Positions 32,941 through 42,572 of a DNA stretch of 64,000 bases are shown here, piece after piece; position 1 is the first letter of the stretch, and the number at the start of each line of letters is the position of its first letter. A program made the translations under genes and the position numbers. This stretch comes from Symsagittifera roscoffensis. Taxonomy: Eukaryota > Xenacoelomorpha > Acoela > Convolutidae. The stretch is from positions 24,324,177 through 24,388,176 of the forward strand of contig NC_087062.1 in NCBI RefSeq assembly GCF_963678635.1. Reading direction: 5' to 3'. The notes below the pieces were generated by a model that worked only from the letters and a program-made list of their open reading frames with translations, ran no database searches and was not told where the DNA came from.

Positions 32941-33046
32941 ATTGCTTTCGGGACAAGAACCCGAACCCGTTGAGTTGCCATGCGGCGTAGTGGCGTGATG
33001 AAGAGCGAAAGCAAGCAGGCAGTGAACGAGCGAATCAAAGCCGTGT
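32941..33046 (+). repeat. 106 bp target duplication, left copy
   Basis: Identical to 42467-42572. It lies directly outside the left LTR of the BEL element. Upstream and downstream flanks belong to the same gypsy remnant, so the pre-insertion site would contain this segment once. Confidence 0.9.
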
Positions 33047-33343
33047 TGTGCCGCACTCTCGTATCCTGTAAGATCTGAAAAACCTGGTTCAACATCTGTA
33101 AATTATCGGCAATTTAAACAGATAATATGACAATATAAAGATAATATAAAATAAGGCAAACATCCTCCGGTTAACATGTTATCAAACGGTTTTCAACAAA
33201 CAGAAAAATCTATAAACATTTTTGATGGCAAACTGACCTTAATCGGACAAACCAGTAGTTTTCAAGGCCTTTTGTCTAAGCAAATCTAATTTTAGCTTTT
33301 TCACTTTCGCGCTATAATGACGTCATTAATTTAAGCGCGAACA
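33047..33343 (-). repeat. BEL 3' LTR
   Basis: 297 bp; on the minus strand it begins TGTTCGCGC and ends GCGGCACA. It contains TGACGTCA (33318-33325) next to TTTCGCGC-like strings. The Gag-Pol stop codon lies 13 bases inside it. Confidence 0.95.
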
Positions 33344-36300
33344 TCTTCCGCGCCCAAAGGAGCAAAAACGGGTGCGAGTTTTACGGCCGGTCGAGTTAGC
33401 TCCCCGGAGCGGGTGGTAACTACGGCGGATCGGGCTATGTTGTCTTTTCCGTAATTAAGGGTTTTTATACGAGCCAGAGGGTAGTGTCCCCTTGGGCTGC
33501 GTTCGTCAACAATCCACACTAAATCCCCTGTTTTTAAAATAACGTCACTATCGGAGTGCCACTTACTGCGTTTATTTAGTGCTGGCACATAATCTCGCAG
33601 CCAACGACTCCAAATTGCGTTGGCGTAGCTTTGCGCTCGGATATATTGCTTTCGATGGTCGAAGTGCTCCTGGAAAGAGAGAGAAGGAAAGCTAGTACCA
33701 TTTCGGCCTAACAAAAAATGATTAGGAGTTAACACCTCGAAACCATCCGGACTTGCACTTACTGATGTTATAGGTCGAGCGTTCAGTGATTGTTCTACAA
33801 GACAGAAAGTTGTTTCAAGGACTTCGGGAGTGAGCTTTCTACTTCCTATTATTGCGTAGAATACCCTTTTACAACACCGAACGAGGCGTTCCCAAGAACC
33901 ACCGTGATGCGGGGCTGCCGGGGGGTTAAATTTCCACTTAATACCTTTTTTCGCCAGCTCTGGGGGTGCTTGATCGTTCCATGACTGAATACATTTTAAG
34001 AGTTCTTTCTCGGCTCCCACAAAATTGGTGCCGTTATCAGACCAAATGACTGATGGAGTGCCGCGACGGGCAATGAATCTTTCGATTCCCATTACACACG
34101 AACTCGTGTCCATGGATGAGACAATCTCAATATGTACAGCTCTGGTGGTCATACATGTAAAAAGGAAGCACCATCGTTTTTCAGAACTCCTCCTGATTGA
34201 GACGTAAAAGGGTCCAAAGTAATCAACACCACAGTTTGTGAAGGGAGGCTGGCGGTAACCAAGCCTTTCAACTGGAAGCTCTGCCATCATAGGTGTGACA
34301 GTTTTGGCTTTGCGCTTCCTACATATAAGGCAGTGGACTTCAATGGACTTCAATAAAGAGCGAAGGTTCAAGATTGCGAACTCTAAGTGAATTACAGCTC
34401 GCAGGTAGTCTAAGAACTGGTGCTGATAGCGATAATGAATATCACTTACGAACAATTTCACCAAAGAATGCCTTCCATCAAGGATTATAGGGTGTTTTGT
34501 GTCATATTCAGTTTCAACTAGGCGGCGAATTCGCCCAGTTGAACGAATGAGGAATGCAGGACCCATAAACGGTGCATACTGTGCAATACGACTAGACTTT
34601 TTGACGGTTTTGTTGCAGGATAGGAGTAAATATTCCGCTTCAAAAGATTCCTTTTGGGAAATCATCAAAAGTCGTTGTTTGGCGGTTTCTAATTCAACCG
34701 GATCGATTATTTCCTTGACTTTAGTGCGGTAGTGCCGGTGTTTCGGACTAAGTCTGAGCATGAAGGCAACCACTCGCTGGAGTTTACGAAACGAGCTGAA
34801 CTTTTGCCAATCAAATAAAATGGGTTGTTTTTGATTTAGTGCAACGTTTGAAAAATTAGAGGCTTGCTGTAAGCCTTCATTGAGGTCACAAGCGGGACCA
34901 GCCAGGCGGATTTTCTTAAGTATTTCTATGCTCGGCTTGAAAGGCCACTCGCCACTTTGCAGCAGACTTGGCCCGTTCACCCAGCTGCTTGTTTTTAAGG
35001 ACTCCGCTGAGATTCCTCTGGTTCCCGTATCAGCAGGGTTGTCTCCACTTAAGACATGAAACCACTGGTCTACGGTCGTACTTTCTAGAATCTCTCCAAT
35101 CCGGTTTGCCACGAACGTGGGTTGCTTACTACCTGAGTTTAACCACTGGAGCACAGTGGTGCTGTCAGTCCACATGAACGTGTTTGACACAGGAATGGTT
35201 AGAGCTTTGAGGACATCTTCCTTCAAGCGGGTAGCGAGTAACGCGGCCTGCAGTTCAAGCTTCGGTATGGAAAGCGCTTTCATGGGCGCCACTCTTGCTT
35301 TTCCAAAGACGAAGGCAACTTGTGTTTCGAGTGAAGTTTTCACACGGGCGCGAAGAAAAGCTACAGCACAAAAAACTTCTTCTGAGCTGTCACCGAACAT
35401 GTGTAACTCAACCCAATCGACTGGTCCGGAGAAGTAGCTGCGCTTTATACTCATTTTCCCTAGAGATGGCAAACCAGAGTGCCAGGCAAGAAATTTTGTC
35501 TTGATATCAACGGGTAGCTGATCATCCCATTGTTGACCATGAATGCGCCAGATTTCTTTCAACAATAATCGCGCTCTTACGGTATAGGGCGCTACGAGAC
35601 CTATGGGGTCGAAAACGGAAGAAACAAAACTTAACACTGTTCGCTGTGTTATCGAATTTTTAAGTTCACGATTGACACCACGGCTTACGACCAAAGTGTC
35701 GTCAATATGGTCCCACTTCAGACCAAGAACATGAGAAGAATTATCCCCACAAGTTACAATATTTTTACTTTCCTGTTGCGGCGCGCTTTGGGGCGGGTTT
35801 AACTCTTTATTAATTTTAGTTACGTTACTTATGAACTTAGTTAATTTAAAACCACCTAGAGCTAACAGAGTAATCAACTCTTGACTCATTTTAAATGCAA
35901 CATCAGGGTCCTCAAAGGAGTCAAGGTAGTCGTCCATATAAAATTTCTCTAGAACTGCGGACGCTGCGTCAGGGAACATCGCCTGATTATCCGTTGCAGT
36001 CCGTTGCAATGCATAATTTGCACACGTTGGCGAATCTCTTGCTCCAAATATATGTCTGGTGTACTGGTGTACAACCACATCGGCTGTGGGGTCCTCCCGC
36101 CACAGAAAACGAAGAGATGGTTGGTCCTCTGGAAGGACGCCGACTTGTAGGAACATCCCTTCAATGTCAGCCGATACGGCAAAATGATGTTGACGAAAAC
36201 GGAGGAGAACGAACACAAGGTTCTGCAGTAGGTCGGGTCCTACTAGCAACGATTTGTTCAATGACGTACCGTGGAATTTAGACGCTCCGTTAAGGACACG

Positions 36301-39300
36301 CCTCACTTTACCAGGTTTGTTTGGGTTCACCACGGGATGGTGAGGAAGATACCACTCGCGTATGCTGCGGTTCGAAAAATTATGGGGAGGAACTTGAATC
36401 ACGTATCCTTTACTCAAATCATCTTCGATAGTTTTTGAGTATTGATCCCTTAAGTGAGGATCTTTCGCTAAACGTTTCTCCAACGATTTTAACTGAACCA
36501 AAGAGGAATAGTAATTATCTGGTAACATGATAGATTCTTCTGCCCAAAGCATACCTACAGCGTATCTTGATCCATCGTGGACGGTGGAGGAATCAAGTAT
36601 TTTAGCCGCCCTTTTGTCTTCGGCTGAACGGGAATCGACCTGTTTATAGGCTCCGTATGACTCTATTTCATACCAGCGTTTGATTTGACAAGCTAGTTCG
36701 GTATCATCCGTATTGCACTTGAAACAAGTAGAAAGGAAACCAGTAGATGTCGGCATTGGGCCGCTCAAGACCCAGCCTATTGGAAGGCGAACCGCGACGG
36801 GCGATTTGTTTGGATCGGCCTCACTCTTGAAATACTCCTCAGGCCGAATAGCATGGAAGGAGTCTTGACCAATTATTAAGTCTACATCGGCGTAGCTATA
36901 CACAATTGGTTTGATGGGAGCAAGGTACGGATACTTGCTCTGTAATGCAGGGATGTTGACGGTATCGGTACCGACTTTAAGTTCATCCTTGACAAATGCG
37001 GTTAATTCGAATATGTATTCGAATCCATCGAAGTTAGAAGATACCTTCATCTGAACTTGTTTCGTTTTAACAACAGTCGTTGTGTTAATGCCATTTACTG
37101 TGAGATCCAAATCTCTTCCTGAGAGATTCAGACATTTGACTAATTTAGCCGATATCCAGGAATGACTAGATGCTGAGTCACACAATGTTAAACAATCAGC
37201 ACTCTGGAAATCGGTGGAAACTTGGAGTTTGATTATGGGGAGTAACCCTTTCGATGTTATGATTGACGATTGGTCGTTCGAGATTGCGCAACTTACATCC
37301 AACGGAACGGGATTAATGTCTGCATGATTCGAACTTGCGTTTGGTATATTCTTGCTGAATGATTTTCGATCAGCGTTTGTGCTCGCTTTATCCGGCTCTG
37401 CATTAGATCTTGGTTGACCAGCGTTGGATCTTGTATGGCTATCATTTTTTTCCGGATTTCGACTAGGAAAAACACGTTCAGCCCCATGGAGAAGTACACT
37501 ATGGGTGCTAGTGCAACCTGGTTTGGTGCATTTCTTTGCTCGGGGACATTGCCGGAATGCGTGGTTCCCTTGTAAGCAGGAGAAGCACAATTTATTTTCC
37601 GCAGAGAATTTCGCACGTTGTGTTGGAGTTTTCTCCTTAAACACAGAACACTTCCACAAGGCATGTTTCCCCTTGCAGAGGATACAAGAAGGATATTCAA
37701 ACTTTTTCTCAACTGTACTTGTCGAGGCAAAAACTCTCGTTACAGCTTTAGTTTTGGATGGCTCTTCGACTTTGGGTTTTCCAGGCATATTTTTCATTTG
37801 CTCATGAGCTTCTGCTTTATCTTTTAACCAATTGTTAAAGTCAATTAGGTTGGGGCGTGACCAATTACGTTTCACGACAAAAAGTGACCACGATTCTCTC
37901 ATGTTTGGTGGAATTTTCGAAAGAGCTTGATTTAACAAAGAGACGCTTTTCAAATCTTCTTCATAATCAAGAGACCTAAAGACAGCCACTAGACTTGAAA
38001 TGGTCATCGAGAAGCTAATGATGTTCTCAGAGTTGTGCATTCGAAGCTGCGGGAAACTGGACAACTTATCAAGGTGGGCCGTAATTACGTTTTGTGGCTG
38101 GCCAAACTTTCTTTCTAGAGTTTTCAGAGCATCTTTATACATTCTTCCACTGTATGCGAACTCTGCTATGGCTGACTTAGCTTTTCCCGTGACTAATGTT
38201 TTTAAATAAGTCAACTTCACATCATCACTTAGGGACGCTGCGTCTACAGTACTGCAAAATTGGCCAAACCATTCGTGCCATTGGAGCGGGTTGCCATCGT
38301 ACTGGGCCAGCTTCCATTCTGGAAGGGGATCCTTCTTTGAGACTGACAGAGCTTGGACTAAGTCTTTCAGTGTAACGGCTTGCGGTTGGGGAACTGGTTG
38401 CAACGACGGTAATGTGTTGCTAGGATCAGCTGCAAAAGGTTGCTGCTGATATATGTAAGTGTTTTCAGCCGATGCGTCGTGATTGGGAAACCCATAGTAG
38501 ACGGTACCACCACTTGATGCGTGGGGGAATTGTTGCTGAGATATTGGCGTTACGGATGAAAAAACACCAACTGATGGGTTTGTGTTACCATCACTTGTTA
38601 CCCCAGTGATGCATTGGGTGACTGCGGGTGTCCACTGTGACATCAGTGGCAAGTTGGGCTGACTAATAACGGCAGGTTGTCCGCTAAACGGATTGTTCAC
38701 TGACGCAGGGTTGCTATACACGTTATGTGATAGCAAGTTTTGATTTCTGCAGATTAAATTTGCAGGTGGTTGTGACACAATGGCATGGGGGGTGTATCCA
38801 GAGTATTGATTGGAGATGGCGGGCATGTTTCCAACAACTCGGGAATCGTTATTGAAGTTGTTGACGGGGATATGTTGAATGGAAGACAAAGGATGAGGTA
38901 CAGAGAAGTAACAGCATACCGGAGTATTGGTAGCTGCTGTTCCAGCTGGATTAAAAAATGATGATGTATTGTTTTCGCAAAGTGTAGCGTTATTGGAAAT
39001 AAGCAACGACTGCGTTTCGTGCTCAGGATTAGTGGATACAGCGTGCTTGATTCCATCGCCATCGCTGAAGGAGACGGTTGGTTGATAGGGATAACATTGT
39101 TGATCACAATCAAAAGTCCGATTCGGCAACGATCGCCGAGGTGAAGTTTCCGCTGTGGACACATTTCTGTGTTGATGCGAACCACTTTCTATATTTATAC
39201 AGTTTTCAAACTTTGAAGAAGACGGAATTACCTTGGGTCCTTTTTGGTTTTCTAATGCATGATCAACCCAATCGTTTACCCTGTCAGAACGACGATCAAC

Positions 39301-40047
39301 CGAAGACGCCAGCTCGAGATGCTGATCTATTTCAGACTCTTCGAGGTATTCAGTTTCAACCATTTTTGCTTCAGCTACTTTAATACGATTTTCTTCGCTT
39401 AATCGTTCCATTTCAAGCCGACTTTTTTCGATTCGTAAACGATGTTCTTGCTCTTTACGGTCAATTTCAAATTTAATTTCTTGTTGTTTTCGTTCCATCT
39501 CAATCAGATGCTGTTGCTCTTCGATGATGGCTTCCTGTTGTTTCAGTCTTAAGGTTGCTTCGTGTTGTTTTTCCAACTCTTCTCGCTTCATCTTCGCTAG
39601 GAGCAGCTCTTTGCGGCGCTCACTGGGGGTCAATGATTTCATTGAGCTTTGCTTACTCGACCCGGATTTTGCCGATTTTGATGAAACTTTTGATCGAATA
39701 GTTTCACTGACGCAGACCTCTGAAGCTTGATTAGATTCCATATGAGCGCGAGCCTTACCAGTTACTTCATCGTTAACTTTAACTATCCTATCCCACCATG
39801 CAGCCAACTCCGTTAATAATTTGCTATGGTTATCGGTTTTATTAGCTAATATCACAAGTTCATCATTTTTAGCCAATGCTTTTTCGAGAATACTCTTGCA
39901 AGATTCAATTAAGGCGTTTATTTTTGTTTTCCGAATTGGTCCCTCTAAACTCTCAGTTATGCGACTGTGAACTACGGAAAGCTCATTTTCTAGTGATGTT
40001 CGACCATTCATCAATCGTCGATATTTTAACTCAATTTGTTCTGTCAT
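33331..40047 (-). CDS. BEL/Pao Gag-Pol polyprotein, 2238 aa
   Basis: One uninterrupted frame from ATG 40047. Domains in order: coiled-coil-rich Gag start (~1-250, many Glu/Arg/Gln); Ser/Pro/Gln-rich linker; DUF1759-type Gag core (~572-720, WHEWFGQF); CCHC-like knuckles (~786-850, CILCKGKHALWKC and CFSCLQGNHAFRQC); retropepsin-like protease (~956, CDSASSHSW); reverse transcriptase (~1200-1430, FYMDDYLDS catalytic loop); RNase H (~1550, MFGDSSEE); integrase with zinc-binding part (~1850-1910) and the D,D,E triad in CGVDYFGPF, WSDNGTNF and GGSWERL; then a DUF5641-like tail with DLVWIVDE. This is the standard BEL/Pao order, with YMDD where YVDD is usual. The protease shows DSA where DSG or DTG is common. 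The frame ends EDVRA inside the 3' LTR. All catalytic motifs seen are present, so the element may be autonomous. Confidence 0.95.
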   Translation of the reverse strand: MTEQIELKYRRLMNGRTSLENELSVVHSRITESLEGPIRKTKINALIESCKSILEKALAKNDELVILANKTDNHSKLLTELAAWWDRIVKVNDEVTGKARAHMESNQASEVCVSETIRSKVSSKSAKSGSSKQSSMKSLTPSERRKELLLAKMKREELEKQHEATLRLKQQEAIIEEQQHLIEMERKQQEIKFEIDRKEQEHRLRIEKSRLEMERLSEENRIKVAEAKMVETEYLEESEIDQHLELASSVDRRSDRVNDWVDHALENQKGPKVIPSSSKFENCINIESGSHQHRNVSTAETSPRRSLPNRTFDCDQQCYPYQPTVSFSDGDGIKHAVSTNPEHETQSLLISNNATLCENNTSSFFNPAGTAATNTPVCCYFSVPHPLSSIQHIPVNNFNNDSRVVGNMPAISNQYSGYTPHAIVSQPPANLICRNQNLLSHNVYSNPASVNNPFSGQPAVISQPNLPLMSQWTPAVTQCITGVTSDGNTNPSVGVFSSVTPISQQQFPHASSGGTVYYGFPNHDASAENTYIYQQQPFAADPSNTLPSLQPVPQPQAVTLKDLVQALSVSKKDPLPEWKLAQYDGNPLQWHEWFGQFCSTVDAASLSDDVKLTYLKTLVTGKAKSAIAEFAYSGRMYKDALKTLERKFGQPQNVITAHLDKLSSFPQLRMHNSENIISFSMTISSLVAVFRSLDYEEDLKSVSLLNQALSKIPPNMRESWSLFVVKRNWSRPNLIDFNNWLKDKAEAHEQMKNMPGKPKVEEPSKTKAVTRVFASTSTVEKKFEYPSCILCKGKHALWKCSVFKEKTPTQRAKFSAENKLCFSCLQGNHAFRQCPRAKKCTKPGCTSTHSVLLHGAERVFPSRNPEKNDSHTRSNAGQPRSNAEPDKASTNADRKSFSKNIPNASSNHADINPVPLDVSCAISNDQSSIITSKGLLPIIKLQVSTDFQSADCLTLCDSASSHSWISAKLVKCLNLSGRDLDLTVNGINTTTVVKTKQVQMKVSSNFDGFEYIFELTAFVKDELKVGTDTVNIPALQSKYPYLAPIKPIVYSYADVDLIIGQDSFHAIRPEEYFKSEADPNKSPVAVRLPIGWVLSGPMPTSTGFLSTCFKCNTDDTELACQIKRWYEIESYGAYKQVDSRSAEDKRAAKILDSSTVHDGSRYAVGMLWAEESIMLPDNYYSSLVQLKSLEKRLAKDPHLRDQYSKTIEDDLSKGYVIQVPPHNFSNRSIREWYLPHHPVVNPNKPGKVRRVLNGASKFHGTSLNKSLLVGPDLLQNLVFVLLRFRQHHFAVSADIEGMFLQVGVLPEDQPSLRFLWREDPTADVVVHQYTRHIFGARDSPTCANYALQRTATDNQAMFPDAASAVLEKFYMDDYLDSFEDPDVAFKMSQELITLLALGGFKLTKFISNVTKINKELNPPQSAPQQESKNIVTCGDNSSHVLGLKWDHIDDTLVVSRGVNRELKNSITQRTVLSFVSSVFDPIGLVAPYTVRARLLLKEIWRIHGQQWDDQLPVDIKTKFLAWHSGLPSLGKMSIKRSYFSGPVDWVELHMFGDSSEEVFCAVAFLRARVKTSLETQVAFVFGKARVAPMKALSIPKLELQAALLATRLKEDVLKALTIPVSNTFMWTDSTTVLQWLNSGSKQPTFVANRIGEILESTTVDQWFHVLSGDNPADTGTRGISAESLKTSSWVNGPSLLQSGEWPFKPSIEILKKIRLAGPACDLNEGLQQASNFSNVALNQKQPILFDWQKFSSFRKLQRVVAFMLRLSPKHRHYRTKVKEIIDPVELETAKQRLLMISQKESFEAEYLLLSCNKTVKKSSRIAQYAPFMGPAFLIRSTGRIRRLVETEYDTKHPIILDGRHSLVKLFVSDIHYRYQHQFLDYLRAVIHLEFAILNLRSLLKSIEVHCLICRKRKAKTVTPMMAELPVERLGYRQPPFTNCGVDYFGPFYVSIRRSSEKRWCFLFTCMTTRAVHIEIVSSMDTSSCVMGIERFIARRGTPSVIWSDNGTNFVGAEKELLKCIQSWNDQAPPELAKKGIKWKFNPPAAPHHGGSWERLVRCCKRVFYAIIGSRKLTPEVLETTFCLVEQSLNARPITSVSASPDGFEVLTPNHFLLGRNGTSFPSLSFQEHFDHRKQYIRAQSYANAIWSRWLRDYVPALNKRSKWHSDSDVILKTGDLVWIVDERSPRGHYPLARIKTLNYGKDNIARSAVVTTRSGELTRPAVKLAPVFAPLGAEDVRA

Positions 40048-40216
40048 TTTGATTACTTTTAAACTTGTTCACTTCTACTCAACCGCTCAACTGCTCAGTT
40101 TGAGAGAGAAAAAAAAAAAGAAGAATAATTAATTTAAGACCTTATATTTAGTATTAATAAATACATTCTGACTCATTAAACAATATCACACCTTAGAGAA
40201 GCAATTTATTTAACTC

Positions 40217-40816
40217 CTAGTGCTGCTCAGCATTTCTTCTGTTTCGATTAGCTTGCCGCTTGCGTTTTCCTGGCTTAGGAGTATTTTTCTTTGAAATAAT
40301 ATACTTCAAATTCTTGCTATAACGCCTAAGGATCGTAAACGTTTTCAGTTCTAGAGAGGGATCCTGGTGTAGTTCTAAGTACTTTTGCCCTAACTCAGTG
40401 AGGTTCTGCTTCCTTCTAGATATCAGGTCTGTTACTATATTAATAACTAATATACCTGACTCTTTCAACTTATTATATATATCTTCCGTGCCTACACGCT
40501 TACAGTAAACGATTGCATAAATATTGCGTTTATAGTTTAAAAGAATCTTCTTAAGCTGGTTAGGAGTTAGTGCGTTAAAGTTATTACTACGGTGTCGACT
40601 AATAGAGTTATTAACAGCGTCGTGCCAAATAACAATGTCGGTTCGGTTTAAGAGATAGTGATCAAGTTGATACTGACAAGTTTTACGGACGTTCACTGCG
40701 TTATGGTTGAAACTTAACCCGGGAATGGCTAAGCACGATTGAGATACACGCTTTTGCGAAGCGGGGGACAGTTTTTTCAAAGCGTGGTGCAGCGAGCTAG
40801 CAGCTAGTATGAACAT
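40217..40816 (-). CDS. Extra ORF in the BEL leader, unknown function, 199 aa
   Basis: Open from ATG 40816 to a stop at 40217, 169 bp upstream of the Gag start and on the same strand. It is basic, ending in an Arg/Lys-rich tail (KPGKRKRQANRNRR) like a nuclear-localisation or RNA-binding signal. The middle reads DIVIWHDAVNNSISRH and IYAIVYCKRVGTEDIY, alternating hydrophobic strands and polar loops as in a small alpha/beta fold. I know no standard BEL/Pao protein in this position. A captured host domain (for example SGNH-hydrolase-like) is possible but unproved. Its length argues against chance in DNA this AT-rich. Confidence 0.65.
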   Translation of the reverse strand: MFILAASSLHHALKKLSPASQKRVSQSCLAIPGLSFNHNAVNVRKTCQYQLDHYLLNRTDIVIWHDAVNNSISRHRSNNFNALTPNQLKKILLNYKRNIYAIVYCKRVGTEDIYNKLKESGILVINIVTDLISRRKQNLTELGQKYLELHQDPSLELKTFTILRRYSKNLKYIISKKNTPKPGKRKRQANRNRRNAEQH

Positions 40817-41600
40817 TTAGTGATTTAAATCAACTTAAGAGGGAGGGAATCAAGCAAACCGCGACCTGACCTCCCGCAACACCCTGAGCTAACAAGGTTG
40901 TAGCAAAAGGTAAGACGATTTGCTTAATAATACGCTACGGGTCTGGACTACGGCTAATTTTATCCAATTGAACTAGTTTAGTTAGCTGCACCACGTTTCA
41001 AGAATAAACCCGGCGTTTTTTCAGATTTTTTTTTTTTTCAAAATTTTTGGTCTTTTTTTTTTCGATACGGTGTTGAGCTTACAAACAAGGTGTTAGGATA
41101 ACGTAATTAAGGTTTATGAGGCCGGTTTTTTCCTAAACCCACAGAAAATTTTCTGATCAGGTTTTGGTATCGAGAAAAATTGGGGGCTACGATTTTGCCA
41201 TCAAAAAACCTCGTATCAGAATTTAAAGCATCAGATCAGCAAGTTAGCACAAATGGATAAAGTTTTGGTTTTTTAGTCTTACAAGTTTTGTAGAGGCGTT
41301 CACCGGTAGAATCCAAATTCCACAGAAAACTTCGGGTGTTGAGAAAAAATGGGTCCACAATCCACAATCAGGTCTCCCTCCACTTCCGCCGCCAAATCCA
41401 CAGGAAAATCTGGGAACAATTCTGCAATCTGCAATCTATTTTTTTTTTAATTCGCTTTTGTCTCTAGAACAAGAGCCGTAAACCGACCAAAATATCAGTA
41501 CAATTGAGGAAGTCAATAATTCACCTCAAAATTCGACACAGCCGTTTGATTTAGTTTTGCCTTGAGATCAAGAACCCGAAACTGACCACATTCTCACAAC
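40817..41600. other. BEL leader, non-coding
   Basis: 5' untranslated part of the retrotransposon between the minisatellite and the extra ORF. Poly-T/poly-A runs occur at 41026-41065 and 41440. No structure is assigned; the packaging signal would be expected here. Confidence 0.4.
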
Positions 41601-41914
41601 AGTTGATGAAGTTAAGAATTCGAATCCAAATATATCACAACCAGAACCACAGTTCACAATTGAACAATCAGTTGAACAATCAGTTTGGAATCGTTGGCAA
41701 TATCGTTCGGAATATCGTCCTGAATATCCTCTGGAATATCGTCCGGAATATTTTCCGTGTCGTTTCGGCCGATTGGGTTCACGAGTATTGTCCTGGTCAG
41801 GTCGGCTGTGGCTATCCGTACTCTTTAGCGACCAGTCGCAGTGATGTTCCCCTCAATGCCTTCAGCAATGATCAGTCCCAAAATCAGCAAAGTCCGGGTC
41901 GGCTGTGATTCGTG

Positions 41915-42112
41915 CCAAACTAACGGCTGCAAGATTGAGTCTGTAGCTTCCTGTCAAACTAATTGCTGCAATATTGAGTCTGAAGATTCGTGTCAATCTA
42001 ACGGCTGCAATTATGAGTCTGTAGATTCGTGTCAAACTAACGGCTGCAATATTAAGTCTGTAGATTCGTGTCAAACAAACGGCTGCAATATTGAGTCTGT
42101 AGAATCGTTAGT
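41915..42112. repeat. 39 bp minisatellite in BEL leader, five units
   Basis: Five units of 39 bp with the pattern CTAACGGCTGCAATATTGAG then TCTGTAGATTCGTGTCAAA. Being 13 codons long, it keeps an open plus-strand frame with Cys-rich 13-residue repeats (CQTNGCNIESVDS). That frame is antisense to the element, so coding is doubtful. A looser GGAATATCGTCC repeat lies just upstream (41695-41755) and recurs at 42126. Confidence 0.85.
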
Positions 42113-42147
42113 TTGGAGTCGTTGGCAATATCGTCCGGAATGTCTAA

Positions 42148-42165
42148 CGTCCGGGTCGGCGGACC
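42148..42165 (-). other. Candidate primer-binding site
   Basis: Four bases after the 5' LTR end, the minus strand reads TGGTCCGCCGACCCGGAC. It starts with the TGG needed to pair with a tRNA CCA end. I cannot assign the tRNA, and the string is itself partly self-complementary. Confidence 0.45.
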
Positions 42166-42169
42166 AAAA

Positions 42170-42466
42170 TGTGCCGCACTCTCGTATCCTGTAAGATCTG
42201 AAAAACCTGGTTCAACATCTGTAAATTATCGGCAATTTAAACAGATAATATGACAATATAAAGATAATATAAAATAAGGCAAACATCCTCCGGTTAACAT
42301 GTTATCAAACGGTTTTCAACAAACAGAAAAATCTATAAACATTTTTGATGGCAAACTGACCTTAATCGGACAAACCAGTAGTTTTCAAGGCCTTTTGTCT
42401 AAGCAAATCTAATTTTAGCTTTTTCACTTTCGCGCTATAATGACGTCATTAATTTAAGCGCGAACA
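42170..42466 (-). repeat. BEL 5' LTR
   Basis: 297 bp, identical to the 3' LTR by eye. TGACGTCA (42441-42448) near its start is a consensus CRE/ATF palindrome and may drive transcription. Confidence 0.95.
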
Positions 42467-42572
42467 ATTGCTTTCGGGACAAGAACCCGAACCCGTTGAG
42501 TTGCCATGCGGCGTAGTGGCGTGATGAAGAGCGAAAGCAAGCAGGCAGTGAACGAGCGAATCAAAGCCGTGT
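42467..42572 (+). repeat. 106 bp target duplication, right copy
   Basis: Identical to 32941-33046, from ATTGCTTTCGGGAC to AAAGCCGTGT. It lies directly outside the right LTR. Confidence 0.9.

Larger units (their letters stand above)
33047..42466 (-). mobile_element. BEL/Pao LTR retrotransposon, apparently complete
   Basis: A 9,420 bp element on the minus strand, nested in a dead Ty3/gypsy copy. It has two 297 bp LTRs (TG...CA) that look identical base for base, an intact Gag-Pol frame, an extra ORF upstream of Gag, and a 39 bp minisatellite in the leader. LTR identity and intact frames point to a recent insertion. It lacks a normal 4-6 bp target duplication and instead has 106 bp repeats on both sides. 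No Env-like ORF is seen downstream of Pol. Confidence 0.95.

Noticed and set aside
35895-36281. 128-codon plus-strand frame and other frames opposite Gag-Pol
   Set aside because: Shadows of the 2238-codon minus-strand Gag-Pol.
41841-42194. 117-codon Cys-rich plus-strand frame
   Set aside because: It is antisense to the BEL leader and is produced by a 39 bp minisatellite; not called as a gene.
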